From an uncultured Paracoccus sp. (GTDB lineage Bacteria; Pseudomonadota; Alphaproteobacteria; Rhodobacterales; Rhodobacteraceae), in NCBI RefSeq assembly GCF_937873615.1, contig NZ_CALMYP010000001.1, positions 1-64,000 on the forward strand: a stretch of DNA of 64,000 nt, read 5' to 3'. The translations under genes were made by a program, and so were the position numbers. How positions within the stretch are numbered: the stretch's first letter is position 1; every line of letters starts with the position of its first letter. Below are positions 32,602-41,799 of this stretch, in pieces. Under the pieces are notes generated by a model that did not search any database, had not been told where the DNA came from, and saw only the letters and a program-made list of their open reading frames with translations.

Positions 32602-33895
32602 GCACAGAGACCTCAACGGGCGGATTGGCATGGACCAGCCGCGGTCTTGCCCGCACAAGGTCGGCGACGGCATCGACGCCTGCGCGCAGCGGCGAATCCA
32701 TCAGATGGGCATAGCGCTGGGTGGTGCGCGACTGCGAATGCCCGAGCAGTTTTCCGATCATCTCCAGCGAGGCGCCACCGCTGACCAGCAGCGACGCAAA
32801 GGTGTGGCGCAGGTCGTGGATGCGGACATCCGGGATATCTGCGGCCTTCTGAATGCCGGTCCAGAACCGGCGCAATTCCTGTACCGGCTGATCCTTGCCC
32901 TCGACATCGCCCGGAAACAGCCAGTCGCAGCCGGTGGGCACAGCCCCCAGCCGGGTCCGGACCAGCGCCACCGTGTCCAGCGAGACCGGCACGCGGTGGA
33001 TCCGGCGCTGCTTGGTATTGGCGGCGGGCTTGGTCCAGATCGCGCGCTCCAGATCGAAATGCTCGAAACGGGCGGTGCGGACCTCGCCAACCCGGGCGCC
33101 GGTCAGCATGCACATGCGGATGATGGCGGCGGCGCGCTGATCCTCGGCTGCGGCCAGCGCATCGCCGAGCCGGGCGATCTCGTCCATGGTGAGAAAGCGT
33201 TCCCGCTCGACCTCCATCCGGCGGCGGAAGCCCAGCGCCGGATTGTCCACCCGCATTTTCCAGGCGATGGCGAGATTGAAGACCTTGCGCAGCATCTCGC
33301 CGGCACGATTGGCCCGGATCGGCGTGGGCTTTGGTGGCGCCAGCGGCTTCGTCCGTTTGGCCTTCGGCTTCTTCTTCGCCGGGCGCGACCGGCCCTGTGC
33401 GATCAGGTTCAACACCCGCTCGACATCGGTGGGTTCGATTTCGCTGACCAGGCGGTGCTTCCAATGCGGCTCGATCAGCTTGCGCAGCATGGATTCCTGA
33501 TCGGCGGCATTGCGCGGCGCCAGATGGGCCGCATGTTCGCGCAGATAGCGCTCGACCAGATCTGGAAACCGAGGGGCCTCGCGGGCATCCTCGCGCTCCG
33601 CCATCGGATCCTGCCCGCTGTCGACATCGCGGCGCAGCACCTTGGCGCGGTCGCGGGCGGCGGTCACGCTCCATTCCGGCCAGCGGCCGATGGTGAACCG
33701 GCGCTGGCGACCGGCAACCCGGTAGTCGAACATGAAGGACCGGCTGCCCGAGGGGTAGATGCAGAGCGACAGGCCCAGCACCTCGGTATCAAAAACCTGC
33801 CATGGCCGGGGCCTGGTCTCGGCCGCCCGGGCCAGTTTCTCGCTGAGCTTTTCTCTATTGCGCAAGGATGAATCTCCCGTCTTTGCCGTCGACAC
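32558..33895 (-). CDS. int: Tyrosine-type integrase
   Basis: A 445-residue tyrosine recombinase. N-terminal arm-binding (DUF4102-type) domain VFDTEVLGLSLCIYPSGSRSFMFDYRVAGRQRR; core catalytic residues in LTGARVGEV (Arg), HDLRHTFASLL (His-x-x-Arg), LLGHSQSRTTQRYAHL (His and the Tyr nucleophile). It integrates and, with the excisionase, excises the prophage. The GTG at 33895 is used; a TTG at 33865 has a better GGGAG spacing. A related fragment lies at 43443-43682. Confidence 0.94.
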   Translation of the reverse strand: MSTAKTGDSSLRNREKLSEKLARAAETRPRPWQVFDTEVLGLSLCIYPSGSRSFMFDYRVAGRQRRFTIGRWPEWSVTAARDRAKVLRRDVDSGQDPMAEREDAREAPRFPDLVERYLREHAAHLAPRNAADQESMLRKLIEPHWKHRLVSEIEPTDVERVLNLIAQGRSRPAKKKPKAKRTKPLAPPKPTPIRANRAGEMLRKVFNLAIAWKMRVDNPALGFRRRMEVERERFLTMDEIARLGDALAAAEDQRAAAIIRMCMLTGARVGEVRTARFEHFDLERAIWTKPAANTKQRRIHRVPVSLDTVALVRTRLGAVPTGCDWLFPGDVEGKDQPVQELRRFWTGIQKAADIPDVRIHDLRHTFASLLVSGGASLEMIGKLLGHSQSRTTQRYAHLMDSPLRAGVDAVADLVRARPRLVHANPPVEVSVPMPEAQRAVGARSG

Positions 33896-33934
33896 ATGCG
33901 TAGAATCGCTGGCTTATCAACAGGATCATTTGCC

Positions 33935-33986
33935 GACCGGAATACAGGAATGGACCGGCGCGGGAAGCCGGGCAGGGGCGCCGGTC
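33935..33986 (-). promoter_or_regulatory. Three-part GACCGG/CCGGTC element upstream of the integrase
   Basis: GACCGG at 33935 and 33953 (18 apart) and CCGGTC at 33981, again 28 bases after the second. The box AGGAATGGACCGGCGCGGGAA is nearly identical to the copy at 31697. It begins 40 bases upstream of the integrase GTG. Confidence 0.65.
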
Positions 33987-34114
33987 CTGCCAGACAGCGA
34001 CAAACGCACCGCACATTGCGAGCCGCTTTGATCTCCAGGCCAGGATCGCTTTGTCGCTGGGGCTGCGATATCGAACCTTGCGGAATGCTTGAAGTTCTGC
34101 ATTTGTTCTTGCTC

Positions 34115-34441
34115 ATGACACGCCGCAGCACACCGCAAGCTAAGATTGACGATTCGGCCTTCCCGGTCCGGGTGCTGATCTGTGTGCCGGAGATGGGCTT
34201 TGGCAGTCGTTCCGATGCACTGCATGGCTGGCTGGAGGAACGGATTGGCCGCGGCAACTATGCTTGGCATGGTGGCGGGCGCGGTGGGATGCGCGACCGG
34301 ATTGCGCTTTATTTCCGTGAACCGGATGCGGCCAGCGCCTGCCTGACAGCCTTTCCGGATCTGGAACTGGCTGACGGAACCTGCCTGCCGGGCTACAGTT
34401 CACCATACCTGCCCTTTGGTAGCTCCGAGGACGACGACACC
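34115..34441 (+). other. In-frame upstream extension of the SRAP gene
   Basis: From an ATG at 34115 (or 34085) a 109-codon stretch reads in the SRAP frame without a stop. The product looks protein-like (PVRVLICVPEMGFGSRSDALHGWLEERIGR, GMRDRIALYFREPDAASACLTAFPDLELADG). It may be a separate small protein whose end was lost, fusing it to SRAP. SRAP chemistry needs Cys at position 2, so a fused product would be inactive as SRAP. Confidence 0.5.
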
Positions 34442-35077
34442 GTGTGCAACCTTTACAATCAGACCACCACGCAGGAGGCGATGCGCCAGCTTTTCAAGGG
34501 CATGAGCATGACCGACCGCGCGGGCAATGTCGCGCCCGGCAAGGTCTATCCGGATCAGTTGGCGCCGATCATCCGCCATGATGGCAATGCGCTTGAGCTT
34601 GTGAAGGCGCGGTGGGGGATGCCATCGCCGCCATCGGTCTTGAAGACTCAACGGGATCCGGGCGTTACCAATGTCCGCAACCTGACCTCGCCGCATTGGC
34701 GGCGCTGGCTGGGCCCGGCGCATCGCTGCCTCGTGCCGGTCACGGCCTTCGCCGAACCGATCAAGGGCGGCAATCAGTGGTTTGCCCCGGCCGAAGCAGA
34801 GACGCCGATGCTCTTCGCCGGGATCGAGGTTCGGGGCTGGAGTTCGGTCCGCAAGGTGAAGGATGGCGAGACCGCCGACGATCTCTATGCCTTTCTGACC
34901 TGCGCGCCCAATGCCGAGGTGAAATCGGTGCATCCGAAAGCCATGCCGGTCATCCTGACCGATCCCCGGGATTGGGAGACCTGGCTTTCGGCACCGATCG
35001 AAATCGCCAGCAAGCTGCAACGCCCGCTGCCGGATGGCGCACTGGCGCTTGTGGATGCTCCGACCGAGGTGCCATGA
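34442..35077 (+). CDS. SRAP family protein (YedK/HMCES-like)
   Basis: A 211-residue SRAP protein. The GTG at 34442 puts the catalytic Cys at position 2 (CNLYNQTT), which after Met removal forms a thiazolidine link with abasic sites in single-stranded DNA. Other key parts are visible: NVRNLTSPHW (Asn), PVTAFAEP (Glu) and VHPKAMPVIL (His). It protects abasic DNA; in phages it may defend the genome. The reading frame continues upstream without a stop. It converges on hsdM. Confidence 0.87.
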   Translation: MCNLYNQTTTQEAMRQLFKGMSMTDRAGNVAPGKVYPDQLAPIIRHDGNALELVKARWGMPSPPSVLKTQRDPGVTNVRNLTSPHWRRWLGPAHRCLVPVTAFAEPIKGGNQWFAPAEAETPMLFAGIEVRGWSSVRKVKDGETADDLYAFLTCAPNAEVKSVHPKAMPVILTDPRDWETWLSAPIEIASKLQRPLPDGALALVDAPTEVP

Positions 35078-35102
35078 GCCCTGAAACTATGGGCCACCAC
35101 GG

Positions 35103-36578
35103 TCAGATCTTTTCGGTCACCGCCTCGAAGCTCGCCATCGCCGCACCAAGCTGGTCCATGATTTCTGCGGCAAGTACGTCCGGCTCGGGCAGATTGTCCA
35201 AATCGGTCATTGACGCATCGCGCAGCCAGAACAGGTCCAGGCTCGCCTTATCGCGCTGCAGCAGCTCCTCGCGCGTGTAGGCGCGCCAGCGGCCGTCGGG
35301 ATTGTCGTCACTCCAAGCGGGTACACGCTTGTGACGGTTGTCGGCATTGTAGCATTTCACAAAGTCGGACAGATGCGCGTGAGTCAGCGGCTTCTGTTTC
35401 AAGGTATGATGCACGTTGGTGCGGTAGTCGTAGAACCAGACCTTCGATGTCTGCGGATCCGGGCTGGCGGCGCGGTTATCGAAGAAGATGACGTTTGCCT
35501 TCACGCCTTGGGCATAGAAGATACCGGTCGGCAGCCGCAGGATGGTATGCAGATCAGTGTTCTGCAGCAGCTTTCTGCGGATGGTCTCGCCTGCTCCGCC
35601 TTCGAACAGCACATTATCTGGCACGACGACAGCCGCCCGTCCTGTGGTTTTCAGCATTGCGCGAATATGTTGCACAAAGTTCAGCTGTTTGTTTGACGTG
35701 GTCGCCCAGAAGTCCTGGCGATTGTAGGTGAGGTCGTCAGTTTCCTGCTCACCTTCCGCGTTGGTGAAGCTCATCGAGCTTTTCTTGCCGAAGGGTGGGT
35801 TGGCCAGCACGTAATCAAAGGTATCCGACGGCGGCGCGACCAGGGCATCAGCTGGGGACACCAGCGTATCGCCGGTCATTTCGCCGATGCCATGCAGATA
35901 CATGTTCATCAGGCACAGACGACGCGTGCCGGCGACGATCTCGTTGCCGTGAAAGGTCGAGTGTTTCAGGAACTCCTTCTGGTCCTTGTCCAAGGAGTAG
36001 TTCTCAGGGTCTGTCAGGAAATCATGCGCAGCCAGAAAGAACCCACCCGTACCGCAAGCCGGATCGGCGATGGTCTTGCCGGGTTCGGGCCGCACGCATT
36101 CCACCATCGCCCGGATCAGCGCGCGGGGGGTGAAATATTGGCCCGCGCCGGACCTTGTGTCCTCGGCATTGCGTTCCAGCAGGCCCTCATAGATATCGCC
36201 TTTGACGTCGGCGCCCAGCATGACCCACTTTTCACCATCCACCATGTCGATCAGGCGGAACAGCTTGGCCGGGTCGGTGATCTTGTTTTGGGCCTTGGTG
36301 AAGATCTGGCCCAGCATGCCCTTCTGTTCGCCCAGCTTGCGCAGCAGGGCGATGTAATGCGCCTCCAGCTCAGCCCCCTTGCGCGATGTCAGACTGGTCC
36401 AGTCATAGCCTGCGGGGATGCCGACATCGCGGTGATACGGCGGCTTGCCGTATTCGTCCGCCATTTTCAGGAAGATCAGATAGGTCAGCTGTTCCAGATA
36501 GTCGCCATAGCCGACGCCGTCGTCGCGCAGCGTCGTGCAGAAGCTCCAGACTTTGGAGACGATGGAGGCGGTATTCAT
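35103..36578 (-). CDS. hsdM: Type I restriction-modification methyltransferase subunit
   Basis: A 491-residue HsdM. The N-terminal helical domain has YLEQLTYLIFLKMADEYG; YFTPRALIRAMVECVRPEPG leads to motif I DPACGTGGFFLAAHD, and motif IV is NPPFGKKSS. It methylates adenine at the site chosen by HsdS. It starts 1 base after the small nuclease-like gene and is the last gene of the hsdR-hsdS-nuclease-hsdM operon. Confidence 0.96.
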   Translation of the reverse strand: MNTASIVSKVWSFCTTLRDDGVGYGDYLEQLTYLIFLKMADEYGKPPYHRDVGIPAGYDWTSLTSRKGAELEAHYIALLRKLGEQKGMLGQIFTKAQNKITDPAKLFRLIDMVDGEKWVMLGADVKGDIYEGLLERNAEDTRSGAGQYFTPRALIRAMVECVRPEPGKTIADPACGTGGFFLAAHDFLTDPENYSLDKDQKEFLKHSTFHGNEIVAGTRRLCLMNMYLHGIGEMTGDTLVSPADALVAPPSDTFDYVLANPPFGKKSSMSFTNAEGEQETDDLTYNRQDFWATTSNKQLNFVQHIRAMLKTTGRAAVVVPDNVLFEGGAGETIRRKLLQNTDLHTILRLPTGIFYAQGVKANVIFFDNRAASPDPQTSKVWFYDYRTNVHHTLKQKPLTHAHLSDFVKCYNADNRHKRVPAWSDDNPDGRWRAYTREELLQRDKASLDLFWLRDASMTDLDNLPEPDVLAAEIMDQLGAAMASFEAVTEKI

Positions 36579-36579
36579 C

Positions 36580-37032
36580 TTAGTCCTCGTGAATGATGAG
36601 GGTGTCGCTGTCGCGGTCCAGTTCCCACATCTCGACGTCGGCCGGGATCATGTGCGCCTGTGTGCGACGGAAATAGGCCAGCAAGGATTCATCGCGCCCG
36701 TTGCGCAGGCTGCGCTCGACAAAGAAGATCTTGCGGTAATGCGGCGGCGCCATGTGGAAATAGAACATGGCCTCGGCCCAATTCTTCATCTTGGCACTGG
36801 GTATATTGCCACCAGCAGTCCAGGTCTGGCACTTGCACTCCACGATCACCGGCGGATCGTCTGAGCCGAGATCGAAGGCGTGGTTCTTGAGTCTATTGCT
36901 AAGGCCGCAGGGCACCTTGTGATTCAGTTCGAGGGGGAGGCCCTGCGATTCCAGGATAGCCCGAGCCCGAGCTTCGAAATCACGGCCGACATGGGCGTTG
37001 CTGATCGCGCCGGCTCTTTGGAAATTGTTCAC
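36580..37032 (-). CDS. Small PD-(D/E)XK-like protein inside the type I operon
   Basis: A 150-residue protein between hsdS (4-base overlap) and hsdM (1-base gap). HAFDLGSDDPPVIVECKC supplies D54, E65 and K67, the PD-(D/E)XK arrangement, with an acidic helix near E20 (FEARARAIL). FYFHMAPPHYRKIFFVERSLR follows. I recall similar proteins beside restriction systems but know no assigned function. It could be an extra nuclease or a DNA-end sensor. Perfect coupling within the operon argues for a joint role. Confidence 0.82.
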   Translation of the reverse strand: MNNFQRAGAISNAHVGRDFEARARAILESQGLPLELNHKVPCGLSNRLKNHAFDLGSDDPPVIVECKCQTWTAGGNIPSAKMKNWAEAMFYFHMAPPHYRKIFFVERSLRNGRDESLLAYFRRTQAHMIPADVEMWELDRDSDTLIIHED

Positions 37033-38561
37033 GCCGACACCTTGCGCTTGCCTTTCTTCGCGGTTGCCGCGCGTGCCTGCTGGATTCGTGCCAATAGAGC
37101 GGAGGCCGGTTCGTCGGTCGGATCCTGCGGGACAAGCTGGCCGGAGAACGCGCGCTTCAGGATGGATTGACGCAGAGCATCAGCGCGGGCTAGAGCGGCG
37201 TCGATCTCAGTTGCGAGACGATCAGCCGCGTCGAGGCGTGTGTCGAGGATGCGGACTATCTCGGCTTGTTCGGTCAGGCAAGGTAAAGGCAACGTGAAGC
37301 CGGAGACATGATCTTGATTGATTTTGTATATACCGGCGGTCGTACGCGCGGCGTCCTCAATTTGGCGGCGAATCGACCATGAATTCCAGCAGAGCAAAAA
37401 AAAGTCGGGTCGAACCACGGAAGCATCAAGGCGCACACGGATCATCGTATCAGGGAAGGCCACAGGCATCGGTTGATCCAACACTCGTCCGCCGATCCCA
37501 ACTAGCTTCTTACTTCCATTTCCACGAGCAACGAAGATATCGTCGTACTCAACGAGGAACGGAAAGGCATCATCCCGTGTCCAATTGCCTTCTTTTTGCT
37601 CCGAGAGGACGATTTTTCCATTTTTCAAAGCGGTGAGGCGCAACACTGGAAAGCCGCCGGACTTGTCCTTGACGGAACGACCGTTAATCAATGGCGCGCC
37701 TAGGATCGTTCCTACGCTTGTCACCGGCCATGGCGATAAATTTTCTGTGGCTTGGTACGTAAATTCAGGTTGCAGTTTAGGCTTCGGCGGCTTCTTGCCT
37801 TTCTCGCCCCCCTCTTTCCAAGTGACTACAGCCTCTTTCCATTCCGCGATATCGGCTTTGTACCGCGCCTCGCGTTCCTTGCGGATGCGGGCGAGGAGGG
37901 TTTGGGGGTCTTCCAGTTTGTCGGGGTTCTGGGCGCGCCAGTCGGCGGTGAGGCGGCCCTCGAAGGCCGCTTTCAGCAGGGATTGGCGATAGAGGCCAAG
38001 CGCGGCCTTCGCCGCCGCAAGGCTCTCGCCCCCCTTGTCGATCTCATCAAACAGCGCCTCTATCTTTTCCACGATGCGGCGTTGTTCGTTTGTCGGCGCA
38101 ACGGGCAAGTGAAAAGCCGACAGTCTAGGCATTTCGATGCTATGGACGGTCGTCCCGCCTTTGCGACAAGTAGCCAATATTGATTGCTCGAATGCCCGGA
38201 GCCCCCAAGCGACATAGCTGGAATCTACACTGTCCGGAAGCGCGAGCGCCTTAAGATCCTGGTTGAGTGCCGTTTCGACAGCAGTCACCGCAATCGGAAG
38301 GGTGTGCGCTAAAATCCCGGAGCGCGTTACAATTAAAACGGAATCAGGAGGAACTAATTTGGTCGCAGAATTATGAACCGCATCGGAAGTAATGCCGTCG
38401 ATAGCAGTTCTTATGACCTTAGATTTCATATCCTTTGGTGAAACCCAAGGGATGGGGCCGTCCCAAAACTGTGCGTTAGCTTTCGATGGCGTGCCGCCGC
38501 CGATCCATGTTCCAAAGTCGGAAAAGGCTGCGCTGGCCCAACCGGGCGGGAGTTCCGTCAT
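37029..38561 (-). CDS. hsdS: Type I restriction specificity subunit
   Basis: A 510-residue HsdS with two target-recognition regions (about residues 1-150 and 265-420) and conserved coiled-coil spacers (PTNEQRRIVEKIEALFDEID and LTEQAEIVRILDTRLDAADRLATEID). PPGWASAAFSDFGTWIGGGTPSK is the typical start. The second half is more AT-rich, as is common for exchanged recognition domains. It overlaps hsdR by 4 bases. Confidence 0.95.
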   Translation of the reverse strand: MTELPPGWASAAFSDFGTWIGGGTPSKANAQFWDGPIPWVSPKDMKSKVIRTAIDGITSDAVHNSATKLVPPDSVLIVTRSGILAHTLPIAVTAVETALNQDLKALALPDSVDSSYVAWGLRAFEQSILATCRKGGTTVHSIEMPRLSAFHLPVAPTNEQRRIVEKIEALFDEIDKGGESLAAAKAALGLYRQSLLKAAFEGRLTADWRAQNPDKLEDPQTLLARIRKEREARYKADIAEWKEAVVTWKEGGEKGKKPPKPKLQPEFTYQATENLSPWPVTSVGTILGAPLINGRSVKDKSGGFPVLRLTALKNGKIVLSEQKEGNWTRDDAFPFLVEYDDIFVARGNGSKKLVGIGGRVLDQPMPVAFPDTMIRVRLDASVVRPDFFLLCWNSWSIRRQIEDAARTTAGIYKINQDHVSGFTLPLPCLTEQAEIVRILDTRLDAADRLATEIDAALARADALRQSILKRAFSGQLVPQDPTDEPASALLARIQQARAATAKKGKRKVSA

Positions 38562-41308
38562 GCCGAGAGTGCCTCGTTCATCTCGGTCATGATGTCCTCC
38601 ATATTGTCGCCGAACAGCGCGTACATCTGCCCCAATCCGCCCTTGCCGTCAAAGGGGGACATGTCCAGATCGTCGTGTTCGATGATGAACGAGGTTGCAA
38701 GGTGGTCGCGGATCATGCGCAGCCAGTCCATCTGCGCCTCAGTGAACTTTTCGCCTGCGCCCGAATGGCGTTTCAGGATCCAGTTCTGGAAATTGCGGCG
38801 CACCCTTTCGGAATGGCGGGTCAGGGTCGCATCCAGCCCGCAGACCCGCCGGATCAGTGCCACCAGCGCCGTCAGATCGCCAGCCGGACTTTCGCCCTTG
38901 TAGTCATCCAGATGCGCATAGGCGCGCCAAACGGTCAGCGGCGCAAGGCGGGGCTGATCGGCCGCAAGCCTTCTCAGTACATCCTTGACCATGGCAAAGG
39001 TGACCTCGGACCGGCGGGCGGGTGTGTTGAAATAGATCGACAGCGCCTCGATCTCATCGCGGTTCTCGTTCAGGTAATCCTCGAACTCCTGCACGATCTT
39101 CTTGGCGTTTTCCTCGACATCGCCCGCCCATTCGGCGCGGGTCAGTGTGTCGAGGTTGTCGTGGTCGATGGTCTGTTCATTGTCGCGCCGGATCGTGTCG
39201 ATCATGTTGATCAGCGGGCCAGTGAAGACATTTGCGGCGTTTTTGATCCGATCCTCGCGCGCGGCGTGCATCGCGGCATCGTCAGGCTCGGGGTGACCTG
39301 CGGCCTTCGCATCCGCCTCGACCTTGTCCGCGTCGATGGCGTCGAACAGGTCACGAACGATGGCGGAAAGCGGTTTGCCCGCCTGTTCCGCGATCTTTGC
39401 CTGGTCGGTATTGTCCAGCCTGTTGTCCAGCCGCGACAGGCGCGAGGCCAGAGAGCTGACCGTTTCCTCTGACCGGTCGCCCATCATGAGGCCCATCGCC
39501 AGATCCTTGAACGGGATCGATGGCTTGCTGTCGAGCGGACGACTGGCGGTCTTCAAAGACTTGGTGACGCCGACGGCATCGACGATGACGTAATGTGTCT
39601 TGGCCTGTGCCGAGGGCGAGACCTTTTTCAGATCGTCCGGTTTGACGACCCGGGTGCCGCGACCTTTCATCTGTTCGAAATAGTTCCTGGACTTCACGTC
39701 GCGCATGAAGATCAGGCATTCCAACGGCTTCACGTCGGTGCCGGTGGCGATCATGTCCACGGTGACCGCAATGCGCGGATAGTACTCGTTGCGGAAGGCT
39801 GTCAGCGACGATTTCGGGTTCTTGGCGCCATTGGTGATCTTGCGGCAGAAGTCATTGCCCTCACCGAATTCCTGCCGGACGGTCTGGATGATGTCGTCCG
39901 CATGGCTGTCGGTCTTGGCAAAGATCAGAGTTTTGGGCAGTTCCTTGCGGCCAGGGAAGATGTCGGGCCAGTTGTCGCGGAAGGCGCGGATGACGGTCCG
40001 GATCTGGTCGGGATTGACGACCGAGCGATCCAGCTGCGTAGCGGCATAGGCTTCCTCGTCATCCTGAACCGCCCAGCGCTTGGCCCGGGTATCACGCTCA
40101 CGCTTCTGCACCAGCTGCTTGGGTTTCAGCGTCTGGCCCTTCTGGGAGATTTCCGTTTCGATCAGATAAACCTCGTTGCCCACGTTCACCTTGTCGGCCA
40201 CGGCCTTTTCATGGGTGTACTCGCTGACGACGTTCTTTTGGAAAAAGCCGAAGGTCCGGTTGTCCGGCGTTGCGGTCAGGCCGATAAGATAGGCGTCGAA
40301 ATACTCGATAACCTGCCGCCACAGATTGTAGATGGACCGATGACATTCATCGATGACGACGACATCGAAGTATTCGGGTGGCAGCTTGGGGTTGTAGACA
40401 ACGGGCAGGGGATCTTTGCGACGGAAGATCTGTTCGGCCGGGTTCTCTTCTTCAGCGGATTCGTCCAGCGGCTCCCCCTTCAGCGTCGCGTACATGCGCT
40501 GGATGGTGGAAATCACCACCTGCGTGTCATTCGCCATCGACGGCGAGATCAAGCGTTGGACGTTGTAGAGTTCGGTGAACTTGCGATTGTCGTCATTGGG
40601 GACGAAGGCCATGAATTCCTGTTCGGCCTGTTCGCCCAGGTTCTTGGTGTCGACGAGGAACAGGATCCGGCGCGCGCCTGCATGTTTCAGCAGACGGTAA
40701 ACCTGCGTAATCGCCGTGAAGGTCTTGCCCGAACCTGTGGCCATCTGCACAAGCGCGCGCGGCCTGTCCGCTTTCAACGATTCCTCAAGCTTCGTGATCG
40801 CGGTGATCTGGCAGTCACGCAGCCCGTCGGGGTCGAGTGCTGGCAGGGCGGCAATGCCGGCCCGTAGGGATTTTGGCGATTGAGCCCAGGCCTTCAAAGT
40901 CTCCGGCCGATGAAATGTGAACACCTCGCGGGATCGCGGCAAGGGGTCACGCGCATTGGTGAAACGGGTGATCTTGCCCGTGCTTTCGTAGAGAAAGGGC
41001 AGCGGCTCCGAGTTGGATACCCATTTCAGCTTCGCGCTGGCGTATCCTTCTGATTGCTCCTCGACGGTAGTGAGGAGCACTCCCAAATTATCTGGCTTCG
41101 CCTCGACGACCCCGACCGCCTGTCGGTCAGCAAACAGAACATAGTCAGCGGGGCCGACATCTGTTTGATACTCTCTTACGGCGATCCCTGGGCCGGCGTT
41201 GAAATCCAACTTGGCCTTGTCCTGCACGATCCATCCTGCAGCATTCAGTCGTTCATCTATTCGATCACGAGCGACCTGTTCAGGGTTCTGGTTCAGATCG
41301 TGCGGCAC
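38558..41308 (-). CDS. hsdR: Type I restriction endonuclease subunit
   Basis: A 916-residue HsdR. An N-terminal nuclease (ADYVLFADRQAVGVVEAKPDN, E-x-K core) precedes a DEAD/SF2 motor: MATGSGKTFTAI (Walker A), VIDECHRSIYNLWRQ (DECH), GLTATPDNRTF (motif III), QMKGRGTRVV (motif VI), and an EcoEI-type C-terminal domain. It translocates and cuts unmodified DNA. It is first in the operon. Confidence 0.96.
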   Translation of the reverse strand: MPHDLNQNPEQVARDRIDERLNAAGWIVQDKAKLDFNAGPGIAVREYQTDVGPADYVLFADRQAVGVVEAKPDNLGVLLTTVEEQSEGYASAKLKWVSNSEPLPFLYESTGKITRFTNARDPLPRSREVFTFHRPETLKAWAQSPKSLRAGIAALPALDPDGLRDCQITAITKLEESLKADRPRALVQMATGSGKTFTAITQVYRLLKHAGARRILFLVDTKNLGEQAEQEFMAFVPNDDNRKFTELYNVQRLISPSMANDTQVVISTIQRMYATLKGEPLDESAEEENPAEQIFRRKDPLPVVYNPKLPPEYFDVVVIDECHRSIYNLWRQVIEYFDAYLIGLTATPDNRTFGFFQKNVVSEYTHEKAVADKVNVGNEVYLIETEISQKGQTLKPKQLVQKRERDTRAKRWAVQDDEEAYAATQLDRSVVNPDQIRTVIRAFRDNWPDIFPGRKELPKTLIFAKTDSHADDIIQTVRQEFGEGNDFCRKITNGAKNPKSSLTAFRNEYYPRIAVTVDMIATGTDVKPLECLIFMRDVKSRNYFEQMKGRGTRVVKPDDLKKVSPSAQAKTHYVIVDAVGVTKSLKTASRPLDSKPSIPFKDLAMGLMMGDRSEETVSSLASRLSRLDNRLDNTDQAKIAEQAGKPLSAIVRDLFDAIDADKVEADAKAAGHPEPDDAAMHAAREDRIKNAANVFTGPLINMIDTIRRDNEQTIDHDNLDTLTRAEWAGDVEENAKKIVQEFEDYLNENRDEIEALSIYFNTPARRSEVTFAMVKDVLRRLAADQPRLAPLTVWRAYAHLDDYKGESPAGDLTALVALIRRVCGLDATLTRHSERVRRNFQNWILKRHSGAGEKFTEAQMDWLRMIRDHLATSFIIEHDDLDMSPFDGKGGLGQMYALFGDNMEDIMTEMNEALSA

Positions 41309-41614
41309 TTCGTAATTCCACTGGACTGCAACTTCCCGCAGATATTGACCGCCTGCTGGGAGAAATGCAATTGCAGCGCCTTGGTGGATTCGTCTCGTCA
41401 GAAGGCCGTCCGCTTTGGGTGTGGGCCGGAGGCCGGTGTGCAGGGGCGCAGGAATTGACTCAACGCCTACTCAACAGGCGAACGCCCTTCGAGTGCCCCC
41501 GAAACGCGGTGAATGCCGATGGGCGGCGGTGGATGCCGGGACTATCGCCAAACATGTCAAAGGCATGTCCGGTAAGGCATTGATATCGTTATATCGGAGA
41601 TTGCTCGGGTCTAT
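41309..41614. other. Gene-free stretch upstream of hsdR
   Basis: About 300 bases with no convincing frame on either strand. It presumably holds the hsd promoter, but I see no certain -35/-10 pair. It runs into the partial tRNA. Confidence 0.4.
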
Positions 41615-41662
41615 AGCCTCATAACCTGAAGGTCGTAGGTTCAAATCCTACCCCCGCAACCA
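41615..41662 (+). repeat. 3' fragment of initiator tRNA (probable attachment-site scar)
   Basis: The sequence from CCTCATAACC through the T-arm (GGTTCAAATCC) to CCCCCGCAACCA matches the 3' part of the alphaproteobacterial initiator tRNA: anticodon CAT, T-arm, acceptor strand and CCA. The 5' half (D-arm and acceptor start) is missing. Tyrosine integrases use tRNA 3' ends as attachment sites, so this is probably one end of an integrated element. Two anticodon-stem G-C pairs are changed, so it is no working tRNA. Confidence 0.75.
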
Positions 41663-41799
41663 GAAATAGCAAATATATCAAACTATTGGATTCCGATAAA
41701 AACAGTCGACATTTTGCGTTTTGAATTCTTGTCAACACCTGGTCAACGTTTATCGAGGCCCCCTGCGACGGTGCGGATAATCGTCGACAGAGCCATCCG

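Larger units (their letters stand above)
4790..33895 (-). mobile_element. Prophage 1 (siphovirus type, GTA-like tail)
   Basis: A contiguous block of about 29 kb with lysis, tail, head, packaging, DNA-modification, replication, excision and integrase genes, almost all on the minus strand with frequent 4-base overlaps. All structural functions needed for a siphovirus seem present. Boundaries are approximate: the left is the end of the spanin gene and the right is the integrase start. The SRAP and type I restriction genes further right may be cargo of the same element if the tRNA fragment at 41615-41662 is its attachment site. Confidence 0.85.
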
